64,000 nt of DNA from Paraburkholderia dinghuensis (lineage in GTDB: Bacteria > Pseudomonadota > Gammaproteobacteria > Burkholderiales > Burkholderiaceae): positions 1 to 64,000 of the forward strand of contig NZ_RQIS01000010.1 of NCBI RefSeq assembly GCF_003837865.1, in the 5' to 3' direction. Every line of letters begins with the position of its first letter. Within the stretch, counting starts at the first letter, position 1. The notes below the pieces were generated by a model. That model saw nothing but the letters and a program-made list of their open reading frames with translations. It ran no database searches and was not told the origin of the DNA. This document shows, in pieces, positions 52,684-60,558 of the stretch. The position numbers and the translations under genes were made by a program.

Positions 52684-52761
52684 TTCGATCTCCAGTGAAG
52701 TTGTCCGGTTGGATGAAGGGCAGTTTAGGTCAATCTGGATGACTGTAATCGATGTAAAATC

Positions 52762-52774
52762 TGACTCACTGTCA
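52762..52774. promoter_or_regulatory. Candidate LysR-type site between pirin and LysR genes
   Basis: TGAC-TCACT-GTCA is a short perfect inverted repeat 21 bp before the LysR start, in the 111-bp divergent promoter region. Size and position fit a LysR recognition site, but the match is short. Confidence 0.35.
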
Positions 52775-52794
52775 CATTAAAGTGGACAATTGCC

Positions 52795-53703
52795 ATGCAA
52801 CTGGACGACATGCGGATCTTCGTGGCAACCGTGGAGGCGGGCAATTTCACGGCGGCGGCCAACCGGCTGCGGCTCTCGAAGCAGTTCGTGAGCCGGCGCG
52901 TGGCGGCGCTGGAGGCGAGCCTCGGCGTGCGGCTGCTCGTGCGCAACACGCGCAATCTGACCGTCACGGATCTCGGGCAGGAATTCGTCGAACGCGCGAA
53001 GCGCATTCTCGCGGACGTGGGCGACGCCGAGCGGGCCATGTCCGCCCGCCGCACCGAGCCCCGCGGGCTCCTCAAAGTGAGCGCGCCGATGTCGTTCGGC
53101 ATGTCGCATTTGTCGGTGCTCGTCGCCGAGTTTCTGCGCGCGCATCCGGATGTCCGCTTCGAGATGGATCTGAGCGACCGCGCCGTCGACGTGATCGGCG
53201 AGGGCTTCGACATGGCGCTGCGCATCGGGCGCCTGCAGGATTCGACGCTCATCGCGCAGAAGCTCATCGACGTGCGCATGATCGCGTGCTGCAGCCCCGG
53301 CTACCGGCGTCGGCGTCAGGGGCCCGCCACGCCCGCCGATCTCGCGCAGCACGCGTGTTTGCCCTACGGGCAGCAAGGACGTGCTTCATGGGAATTCATC
53401 GTCGATGGCGTGAGAAAGTCGTTCGACGTGCAGGGCCCGCTGCGTTCAAACAATGGTGAAGTGCTGCGCGACGCGGCCATCGCAGGACTCGGCATTGCGT
53501 ATCTGCCGGACTTCATCGTCGCAGGATCGGTCGATGCGGGGCTGCTGGTCGAAGTGCTCACGCCGTACATGCCGCCACCCGGCGCGCTGCATGCCGTATA
53601 TCCGCGACATCGCGAGGCTTCCGTGACGATTCGCGCTTTCACGCAATTTCTGCGTGAGCGCCTCACCGAGCGTGCGGCGACCGTGCGCGGCGGCGCACTT
53701 TGA
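52795..53703 (+). CDS. LysR-family transcriptional regulator
   Basis: The 302-residue protein has a LysR helix-turn-helix (about residues 1-60: MQLDDMRIFVATVEAGNFTAAANRLRLSKQFVSRRVAALEASLGVRLLVR, given by its ends) and a periplasmic-binding-like effector domain with the GFDMALRIGRLQDSTLIAQKL block. It belongs to the DsdC/CrgA-like group that usually controls a divergent neighbour. The target here is most likely pirin-doxX. The ATG follows a region with a short inverted repeat. Confidence 0.9.
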   Translation: MQLDDMRIFVATVEAGNFTAAANRLRLSKQFVSRRVAALEASLGVRLLVRNTRNLTVTDLGQEFVERAKRILADVGDAERAMSARRTEPRGLLKVSAPMSFGMSHLSVLVAEFLRAHPDVRFEMDLSDRAVDVIGEGFDMALRIGRLQDSTLIAQKLIDVRMIACCSPGYRRRRQGPATPADLAQHACLPYGQQGRASWEFIVDGVRKSFDVQGPLRSNNGEVLRDAAIAGLGIAYLPDFIVAGSVDAGLLVEVLTPYMPPPGALHAVYPRHREASVTIRAFTQFLRERLTERAATVRGGAL

Positions 53704-54133
53704 CGCGGCGGCCCTTGCGACGCTGTCGTGTCGTCCGCATGTGTTGATTTCGCAGTTGCCTTCTGTGGTTGCCTGACACAGGCAAGCGGAACTGCTCGCA
53801 AGATCTCGCATCACATTCAATGTTTGCCCGACACAGCGGTGCCGCGCAAACGCGGCATGCACTCGTCACGTGCACGGTTTGCATCGCAACGCCTTATTTA
53901 GAGATGGGTAAATGAGGCGTAATGTCGCAGTTTCGTTGTATGCTCGACGCCCGCGATGGTTGCGCGGTCCCACTTTCGCGTGTGCCCACCGGGCTTCGCG
54001 GGTCTCCGGGGGTCTCTGTGGGGTCCGATAGCGACAGACAATACCGGCGATCAAAGCAAACAATTTTTCAACCGGACGCGATTCCCGTAAATTTCGTCCA
54101 TACCTTTTCCACACCAGAGCAAGGAAACACTGC
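53704..54133. other. Intergenic region upstream of ahpC
   Basis: About 430 bp after the LysR stop. The last 110 bp carry an OxyR-type site and promoter for ahpC, listed separately. I see no gene in the rest. Confidence 0.5.
54028..54093 (+). promoter_or_regulatory. OxyR-type site and promoter of ahpC
   Basis: The pattern ATAG-N7-CAAT-N7-ATCA-N7-CAAT (54028-54064) follows the four-element OxyR consensus ATAG-N7-CTAT-N7-ATAG-N7-CTAT with exact spacing. Directly after it come a -35 TTTTCA (54065-54070), a 17-bp spacer and a -10 TAAATT (54088-54093). A site abutting the -35 box is where OxyR activates. OxyR itself is not in the window. Confidence 0.62.
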
Positions 54134-54697
54134 ATGTCTCTCATCAACACGCAAGTCAAGCCGTTCAAGGCCACCGCTTTCCACAACGGCAAGTTCGTTC
54201 CGGTTTCGGAAGAAAATTTCAAGGGCAAGTGGTCCGTCGTCGTGTTCTACCCGGCCGACTTCACGTTCGTGTGCCCGACCGAACTGGGCGACCTCGCCGA
54301 CCAGTACGCTGAATTCCAGAAGCTCGGCGTCGAAATCTACGGCATCTCGACTGACACGCACTTCACGCACAAGGCGTGGCACGACACGTCGGACACGATC
54401 GCCAAGATCAAGTACCCGCTCGTCGGCGACCCGACCGGCGCGATCACGCGCAACTTCGACGTGATGATCGAAGAAGAAGGCCTCGCACTGCGCGGCACGT
54501 TCGTGATCAACCCGCAAGGCGAGATCAAGCTGTGCGAAATCCACGACAACGGCATCGGCCGTGACGCGAAGGAACTGCTCCGCAAGGTGCAAGCTGCGCA
54601 ATACGTGGCGTCGCACCCGGGCGAAGTCTGCCCCGCCAAGTGGACGCCGGGCGCAGAAACGCTGAAGCCGTCGCTCGACCTCGTCGGCAAGATCTAA
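54134..54697 (+). CDS. ahpC: Alkyl hydroperoxide reductase, peroxiredoxin subunit
   Basis: The 187-residue typical 2-Cys peroxiredoxin has its peroxidatic Cys47 in [17 protein letters not shown] and its resolving Cys166 in [13 protein letters not shown]. It reduces hydrogen peroxide and organic hydroperoxides, with AhpF recycling the disulfide. The length equals that of E. coli AhpC. It is followed after 137 bp by ahpF on the same strand. An OxyR-type site precedes the promoter. Confidence 0.96.
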   Translation: MSLINTQVKPFKATAFHNGKFVPVSEENFKGKWSVVVFYPADFTFVCPTELGDLADQYAEFQKLGVEIYGISTDTHFTHKAWHDTSDTIAKIKYPLVGDPTGAITRNFDVMIEEEGLALRGTFVINPQGEIKLCEIHDNGIGRDAKELLRKVQAAQYVASHPGEVCPAKWTPGAETLKPSLDLVGKI

Positions 54698-54834
54698 GCG
54701 TTGCACCAGCAGTAAAGCTGAAGCGGCCATCGCGGCCGCGTCAGTTGTCTCATCACCGGGCCGCGCCCTCGCGGCTTGCGGCCCGGTCGCCAAATCAAGC
54801 ATCCCCCTGCTTCATCTCTAGCCGGAAAAACGCC

Positions 54835-56436
54835 ATGCTCGACGACAATCTCAAGACTCAACTCAAGAACTATCTGGAAAAGATCACGCAGTCGATCGAG
54901 ATCGTTGCGTATCTGGACGATGGCGAGAAGTCGCAGGAACTGCGCGCGCTTCTGCAGGACATCGCTCCGCTTAGCGACCGTATCAGCTACGAAGAACGAC
55001 GTGGCGCCGCAACCGGCGACGCGCGTGTGCCTTCGTTCGAACTGAAGCGCGCGAACTCGGACGTCAAGGTGACGTTCGCGGGCATCCCGATGGGCCATGA
55101 ATTCACGTCGCTCGTCCTTGCACTGCTGCAGGTCGGCGGCCATCCCGTCAAGCTCGAAAACGAAGTGATCGAACAGGTGCGCGGCCTCGATGGCGTGTTC
55201 TCGTTCGAAGTGTATATGTCGCTGTCGTGCCAGAACTGCCCGGAAGTCGTGCAGTCGATCAACGCGATGGCTGCGCTGAATCCGGACGTGAAGATTGTCA
55301 CGATCGACGGCGCGCTGTTCCAGGGCGAAGTCGAGAAGCGCCAGATCATGGCCGTGCCGACCATCTACCTGAACGGCGAAGTGTTCGGCCAGGGCCGCAT
55401 GGGTGTCGAAGAGATTCTCGCGAAGCTCGACACCGGCGCCTCGGCGCGTGCCGCCGGGAAGCTGAACCAGAAAGAGATTTTTGACATGCTCATCGTCGGC
55501 GGCGGGCCCGCAGGCGCCGCGGCTGCGATCTACGCGGCGCGCAAGGGCATCCGCACCGGCGTGCTCGCCGAACGCTTCGGCGGCCAGGTGCTCGACACGA
55601 TGGCAATCGAGAACTTCGTGTCGGTGCAGGAAACGGAAGGGCCGAAGTTCGCAGCGGCACTCGAGCAGCACGTGCGCGCCTACGACGTCGACATCATGAA
55701 CCTGCAGCGCGCCGAAGCGCTCGTGCCGGGTGACAAGGCGATCGAGATTCGCACGGCGAGCGGCGCGACGCTGCGCGCGAAGAGCGTCGTGCTGGCGACC
55801 GGCGCGCGCTGGCGCAACGTCGATGTGCCGGGCGAGCAGGAATACCGCAACAAGGGCGTGGCGTATTGCCCGCACTGTGACGGCCCACTTTTCAAGGGCA
55901 AGCGCGTCGCGGTGATCGGTGGCGGCAACTCGGGCGTCGAGGCCGCGATCGACCTCGCGGGCATCGTGAGCCACGTGACGCTGCTCGAATTCGGCGCGCA
56001 ACTGCGTGCGGACGAAGTCCTGCAACGCAAGCTGCGCAGCCTGCCGAACGTTACCGTTCACGTGAATGCTCAGACCACCGAAATTTCCGGCGACGGCCAG
56101 AAAGTCAACGGTCTCGCGTATCTCGATCGCGCGTCGGGCGACAAGCATCACGTCGAGCTGGAAGGCGTGTTCGTGCAGATCGGCCTCGTGCCGAACACGG
56201 AATGGCTCAAGGGCTCGGTGGCGCTGTCGAAGCACGGCGAGATCGAAATCGATGCGAAGGGCCAGACGTCGGTGCCTGGCGTGTTCGCGGCGGGCGATGT
56301 GACGACCGTGCCGTTCAAGCAGATCGTGATCGCCGTGGGTGAAGGCGCGAAGGCCTCGCTCGGTGCGTTCGAATACCTGATCCGCTCGTCGGCGGAGCAG
56401 GATGAAGATGCAAAGGCGGCCACTGCGCTGGCGTAA
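54835..56436 (+). CDS. ahpF: Alkyl hydroperoxide reductase subunit F (NADH:AhpC disulfide reductase)
   Basis: This is a 533-residue flavoprotein. Its N-terminal tandem thioredoxin-like domain has the Cys132-x-x-Cys135 pair (SCQNC). Further on are the FAD motif GGGPAG at 222-227, the redox-active pair Cys345/Cys348 ([10 protein letters not shown]) and the NAD(P)H motif [12 protein letters not shown]. It passes electrons from NADH to AhpC. The ATG at [10 protein letters not shown] is the family N terminus. It is cotranscribed with ahpC; a terminator follows. Confidence 0.95.
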   Translation: MLDDNLKTQLKNYLEKITQSIEIVAYLDDGEKSQELRALLQDIAPLSDRISYEERRGAATGDARVPSFELKRANSDVKVTFAGIPMGHEFTSLVLALLQVGGHPVKLENEVIEQVRGLDGVFSFEVYMSLSCQNCPEVVQSINAMAALNPDVKIVTIDGALFQGEVEKRQIMAVPTIYLNGEVFGQGRMGVEEILAKLDTGASARAAGKLNQKEIFDMLIVGGGPAGAAAAIYAARKGIRTGVLAERFGGQVLDTMAIENFVSVQETEGPKFAAALEQHVRAYDVDIMNLQRAEALVPGDKAIEIRTASGATLRAKSVVLATGARWRNVDVPGEQEYRNKGVAYCPHCDGPLFKGKRVAVIGGGNSGVEAAIDLAGIVSHVTLLEFGAQLRADEVLQRKLRSLPNVTVHVNAQTTEISGDGQKVNGLAYLDRASGDKHHVELEGVFVQIGLVPNTEWLKGSVALSKHGEIEIDAKGQTSVPGVFAAGDVTTVPFKQIVIAVGEGAKASLGAFEYLIRSSAEQDEDAKAATALA

Positions 56437-56465
56437 GTGCGCGAATAGCTGCGGTAATAGAGAAG

Positions 56466-56495
56466 AAAACGCCGGCGGAAGCCGGCGTTTTTTTT
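56466..56495 (+). terminator. Rho-independent terminator after ahpF
   Basis: ACGCCGGC, loop GGAA, GCCGGCGT forms a perfect 8-bp stem followed by eight T residues, about 30 bp past the stop. Confidence 0.93.
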
Positions 56496-56936
56496 CGTCT
56501 ATGGAATGCGTGGGCGAGGATGTGCAGACGCCGCGCCAGTAATGATTCGTCTGCCGCTACGACCTACGTGCTGCCGATCTTCGCATCTGCGTCGATGGTG
56601 GCGATCGTGCGCTTAACGTCGCGAATACAGGTTCACAAACTTGTCGTCCCACGGCGCGTTCGAGCCGTGCACTGTGCTCGCGCGCGGTGCACGCGCAGTG
56701 CACCGTTTCGCACGCCTGTGGTGCACGAGGACAAGGTGCGTCGTGAAGCTACCCGGATCTGGCGGACGGCGTTTGTCCGCGATGCCCGGATTGCACATTT
56801 ATTGCTCGCGAATCCATAGTGAGCGAGTGGTATGTCTGTTCGCATTGCCTAGAATGAAATGGCGCGCGGGTCCGACCCGCGATGGCGCCGCACCTTGCGC
56901 GTATCCCGACAAATCGACTTGAAAAGGAGGATCGTC
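56496..56936. promoter_or_regulatory. Control region of the GYD-glutamine synthetase operon with NtrC-like sites
   Basis: Four GTGCAC hexamers cluster between 56668 and 56726. The palindrome GGTGCAC-GCGCA-GTGCACC (56686-56704) is perfect. CGCAC-GCCTGTG-GTGCA (56709-56725) has the NtrC spacing (TGCAC-N7-GTGCA) with one mismatch. They lie about 210-270 bp before the GYD start, a normal enhancer distance. No canonical sigma54 -24/-12 pair (GG-N10-GC) was found; two near-matches have N11. A possible sigma70 pair is TTGCAC (56791) with CATAGT. Confidence 0.45.
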
Positions 56937-57230
56937 ATGGGAACGTATGTAGTGCTCGCACAATTCACGGATCAAGGTATCCGCACCGTCAAGAACAGCC
57001 CGCAACGGGCGGCACAGACGGCAGAAATGGGCAAGGCATTCGGTTGCGAAGTGAAAGACATCTACTGGACGCTGGGCCAGTACGATCTCACGATCATTCT
57101 TGAAGCGAAGGACGACGAGTCCCTGACTGCCTTCGGACTCGCGCTCGGCTCCGCAGGCAATGTCCGCACGCAAACCATGCGCGCTTTCAACAAGACCGAA
57201 TTCAGCGCGCTCATCAGCAAGCTGCCCTGA
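56937..57230 (+). CDS. GYD domain protein
   Basis: The 97-residue small soluble protein matches the GYD family (MGTYVVLAQFTDQGIRTVKNSPQRA, YDIYWTLGQYDLTIILEA-type core, given approximately as DIYWTLGQYDLTIILE). These ferredoxin-like folds often sit beside glutamine synthetase genes in proteobacteria, but their role is not established. A strong AAAAGGAGGA site precedes the ATG. It heads a three-gene set with a 67-residue protein and a glutamine synthetase. Confidence 0.85.
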   Translation: MGTYVVLAQFTDQGIRTVKNSPQRAAQTAEMGKAFGCEVKDIYWTLGQYDLTIILEAKDDESLTAFGLALGSAGNVRTQTMRAFNKTEFSALISKLP

Positions 57231-57315
57231 CCGGCGGCCCGTCAACGGCATGATCCCTGTTACCTCGTCGGCGGGTACGGGCGATGCTTCGAATGATCTT
57301 TCTTGCGGAGGTCAG

Positions 57316-57519
57316 ATGAACGCTAACGATAAAGGCGACGTGCACGCATTCGTGCAAACGGCCGAGCGGATCGGCGGCTGGGTCTGGGTGATTACGCTTG
57401 TCGACTTCACCGCGCGCGAAGTGCGGCGCTCGCTGGTATCCGATGAGACGTACTCCACGCAACGTGCAGCGAAAGACGCGGGCGATGCCCGTCTACAGGC
57501 GCTAGCACACGATCAGTAG
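57316..57519 (+). CDS. Small conserved-looking protein in the GYD-GS operon (67 aa)
   Basis: The 67-residue product (MNANDKGDVHAFVQTAERIG, WVWVITLVDFTAREVRRSL, ending RLQALAHDQ) is soluble and mixed alpha/beta in character. It matches no family I can name. A GCGGAGG ribosome site lies just before the ATG, and the gene sits between the GYD gene and glutamine synthetase with short gaps (85 and 19 bp). That makes it a real operon member. Confidence 0.65.
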   Translation: MNANDKGDVHAFVQTAERIGGWVWVITLVDFTAREVRRSLVSDETYSTQRAAKDAGDARLQALAHDQ

Positions 57520-57538
57520 TTAAGACGGGAGAATCCCC

Positions 57539-59038
57539 ATGTCCAGTCCAAAAGGTGCATCGGCATTCCAGGTATCCGTCGACGCCGGCAGCTATCGTGT
57601 CGCGCGTCCCGAAACGCCGCAGCACATCATCGAGCTGCTACGCGAGCACGAGATCCAGATCGTCGATCTCAAGTTCACCGATCTGCCAGGCCTATGGCAG
57701 CACTTTTCCATCACCCTTCCCGAGGTGCACGAAGGCTTGTTTGAAGATGGAATCGGCTTCGACGGTTCTTCGATTCGCGGCTTTCAGGAAATTCAGGAAT
57801 CCGACATGTTGCTCAAGCCGGACCCGACCACCGCGTTCATCGACCCCGCAAACGAAATACCCACGCTCTCATTGATCTGCGATGTGGTCGATCCGGTGCT
57901 GCATCAACCGTATTCGCGCGATCCGCGATTCGTTGCGAAGAAGGCCGAAGAGTATCTGCGCCAGACCGGCATCGCAACGACGTGCTACTTCGGGCCCGAG
58001 CTTGAATTCTTTATTTTCGATTCGATCCGCTTCGGGCAGGATGCGCACAGCGGCTACTATTACGTCGAATCTGCCGAAGGGGACTGGAATTCCGGCGCTG
58101 ACGAAGGCGCGTACGGCGGCGGCAACCTCGGCTACAAGCCGCGTTACAAGGAAGGCTATTTTCCGGTGCCGCCGCACGACACGCTACAGGACATCCGCTC
58201 GGAGATCGTGCTGATGCTGCAGCAGGCTGGGGTACAGGTGGAGGTGCATCACCACGAGGTGGCGACCGCGGGTCAGAACGAAATCGACATGCGCTTTACG
58301 ACGCTCAAGCGGATGGCCGACAACGTGATGATCTACAAATACATCTGCAAGAACGTGGCGCGCCAGCATGGCAAGGTGGCGACCTTCATGCCGAAGCCGC
58401 TTTTCACCGACAACGCGAGCGGCATGCACTGCCACCAAAGCCTGTGGAAAGACAGCGAGAACCTGTTCTACGACGCGCACGGCTGGGCGCTCACGTCGAA
58501 CCTTTGCCGCTGGTACATAGGCGGCCTGCTCAAGCACGCGCCGGCGCTGATGGCGTTCTGCGCACCGACCACGAATTCATACAAGCGCCTGGTGCCGGGC
58601 TACGAAGCGCCGGTGAATCTTGCGATGTCGCAACGCAACCGCTCGGCTGCGGCGCGCATTCCGATGTACTCCGATTCACCGAACGCGCGGCGCGTCGAGT
58701 TCCGTTGTCCGGACCCGTCGGCCAATGCGTACCTCGCGTTTTCGGCGATGCTGATGGCCGGCCTCGACGGCATCGAAAACAAGATGGACCCGGGCGATCC
58801 GCTCGACGTCAACATCTACGACCTGCCGCCCGAGCTGGCGAAGAACGTTCGCCAGGTACCGGGTTCGCTCGAGGAATCGTTGAATGCGCTCGAAGCCGAC
58901 AACGAATTCCTGCGCAAAGGCGATGTGTTTACCGAAGACGTGATCGACACGTGGCTCGAATACAAGCGCACGCGCGAACTCGATCCCATCAGGCTGCGGC
59001 CGCATCCGTGGGAGTTCTATCTGTACTTCGATATCTGA
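57539..59038 (+). CDS. Type I glutamine synthetase, accessory copy
   Basis: The 499-residue ligase has the beta-grasp domain ([17 protein letters not shown]), the [11 protein letters not shown] block, [10 protein letters not shown], the ATP-site [34 protein letters not shown] region and the adenylylation loop NIYDLPPEL with Tyr427. The presence of this tyrosine in GlnA context suggests control by the GlnE adenylyltransferase. It makes glutamine from glutamate and ammonia. It is about 30 residues longer than E. coli GlnA, and its place in a GYD operon without ntrBC suggests a second, accessory copy. It is clearly different from PuuA in this window. Confidence 0.88.
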   Translation: MSSPKGASAFQVSVDAGSYRVARPETPQHIIELLREHEIQIVDLKFTDLPGLWQHFSITLPEVHEGLFEDGIGFDGSSIRGFQEIQESDMLLKPDPTTAFIDPANEIPTLSLICDVVDPVLHQPYSRDPRFVAKKAEEYLRQTGIATTCYFGPELEFFIFDSIRFGQDAHSGYYYVESAEGDWNSGADEGAYGGGNLGYKPRYKEGYFPVPPHDTLQDIRSEIVLMLQQAGVQVEVHHHEVATAGQNEIDMRFTTLKRMADNVMIYKYICKNVARQHGKVATFMPKPLFTDNASGMHCHQSLWKDSENLFYDAHGWALTSNLCRWYIGGLLKHAPALMAFCAPTTNSYKRLVPGYEAPVNLAMSQRNRSAAARIPMYSDSPNARRVEFRCPDPSANAYLAFSAMLMAGLDGIENKMDPGDPLDVNIYDLPPELAKNVRQVPGSLEESLNALEADNEFLRKGDVFTEDVIDTWLEYKRTRELDPIRLRPHPWEFYLYFDI

Positions 59039-59172
59039 TGCTTCGCTGGTGGCTTCGAAGTCAGCTTCAATGCCGGCTTCAAAGCCTCAACCCAGCCGCA
59101 GACGCTCCCCGCGCCGGGTGAACAGGATCGACCGGTGCGGATTTCCTCGCGTGGCGCGGCACATGCCGTGCC

Positions 59173-60558
59173 CTAAAGTCCCGCCTCCTGGCTGCGCGCT
59201 GCGATTTCCTTCTTCCACCCAGCGATGATTTTCGCGGCAAGCGCGCTGTAATCGCCGTCGAAGTGGTGATTGCCGGTCGTCTTGACCACATCGATCCCGG
59301 TGTTCACGAGTGTCGGACAGAGCGTGTCCTTTTCATCCACGCCGTAGACGCACTGCACGATCGACGGGGGCACCTTCGCGAGTTCCGGCTTCACGGGCAG
59401 GGCCTTGTCGCTCGCGGGCATCCCGAGCCATCCTGTCACGCGAATCTGGAAATCGGCGTCCGGGGCGAAACCGAGCAGCGACATATACGACACTTTCGTG
59501 CGCAACGCGTCCGGCAGGCGGTTGTACGCGAACGGCATCACGTCGGCGCCGAACGAATAACCGATCAGCGCGACGTGCTTCGCGTGCCAGCGTGCGCCGT
59601 ACGTCTTGATCACGCGCGCGAGATCGTGGCTCGTCTGCGTAGGCGGCTTCTCGCTCCAGAAGTAGCGCAGGGAATCCCAGCCCACCACGGCGATGCCATC
59701 CTTCTGCAGCGCCTCGGCGACCGTCTTGTCGAGGTCGCGCCAGCCGCCGTCGCCGGAGATCACGATCGCAAGCATGTCGGTCGGATGCGCCGCAGGCAGT
59801 TCGACGAGCGGCAGGTCGGAGATGTCCTCTTCGTTTTCCGCCACGACGCGCAGATGCGGCGTGGTCAGCGCGACGAGCTTGTCGGCGTCCGCGACGTTTG
59901 ACGCAAAAGCGTGCGGAATCGAAGAAGCGCCCGCGGCTGCCGGTGCGCCTGTCGCGCCGCGCGTCACGCCCTGCTCGAAGAAGCCCGGCAGGCCCGTGCC
60001 GCGGCTCAGTTTCGGATCGGCGGCGCAGGGTGCGAAGCGCGCGTCGAGCTGCGCTGCGGGATCGAGCGACACCGCGCCCGCGAGCGTGTTCGCCGGCGCC
60101 TGCGAAAGCATGCGCGCGGCGATCAACGCGCCCTGGCCGCTGCCGATTGCGATCGGCGCGAAATACTGGCTCGATTCCTGTTGGCGCTCCAGTTGATGGC
60201 CAATCGCTTCGGCGTCGCTATAGAGCTTGTGGCAGGTCTCTGTTTTCACGGCGGCGAGGTTCGCCGCGTATTGCGACGTGTCCACGCCCACCACCATCGC
60301 ACCGTGTCTGGCGAGGGCGTTTGCGCGCGTCTGGTCCTCGTTGGTCCAGTGCTCGCCCGCCGAGAACAGCACGGCGAAACCGCGCATCGAGCCTGTGGGC
60401 TTCGTGAGCGCGACGTCGCCGTAACGGCCGCCGCTCACGTGGGTCACGGTCGACCCGGCCGTGTTGATCGTTGCGTCAGCCGGAACACACGCGAAGGACG
60501 CGAGCAATGCGGCGCCGGCCGCGATGACGCGCGGCAGCGTGGAAAATCGAATCGTCAT
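59173..60558 (-). CDS. acvB: AcvB/VirJ-type protein (aminoacyl-phosphatidylglycerol hydrolase)
   Basis: The 461-residue secreted protein has a signal peptide of about 29 residues ending in ADA. Two alpha/beta-hydrolase-like halves follow. The second half has an intact nucleophile motif GYSFG (KHVALIGYSFGADVMPF, near residue 340) and the GNHHFDGDY histidine region. The first half has a degenerate GSGQG. AcvB of Agrobacterium and relatives removes the amino acid from lysyl-phosphatidylglycerol in the periplasm. It overlaps the end of mprF by 4 bp (ATGA), the known lpiA-acvB pairing. Confidence 0.88.
   Translation of the reverse strand: MTIRFSTLPRVIAAGAALLASFACVPADATINTAGSTVTHVSGGRYGDVALTKPTGSMRGFAVLFSAGEHWTNEDQTRANALARHGAMVVGVDTSQYAANLAAVKTETCHKLYSDAEAIGHQLERQQESSQYFAPIAIGSGQGALIAARMLSQAPANTLAGAVSLDPAAQLDARFAPCAADPKLSRGTGLPGFFEQGVTRGATGAPAAAGASSIPHAFASNVADADKLVALTTPHLRVVAENEEDISDLPLVELPAAHPTDMLAIVISGDGGWRDLDKTVAEALQKDGIAVVGWDSLRYFWSEKPPTQTSHDLARVIKTYGARWHAKHVALIGYSFGADVMPFAYNRLPDALRTKVSYMSLLGFAPDADFQIRVTGWLGMPASDKALPVKPELAKVPPSIVQCVYGVDEKDTLCPTLVNTGIDVVKTTGNHHFDGDYSALAAKIIAGWKKEIAARSQEAGL

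Noticed and set aside
54694-56235. Minus-strand frame opposite ahpF
   Set aside because: Antisense shadow of ahpF with Arg/His-rich composition.
56740-56936. Sigma54 promoter before the GYD gene
   Set aside because: Two near matches (around 56829 and 56884) have GG-N11-GC instead of the strict GG-N10-GC spacing, so neither is listed.
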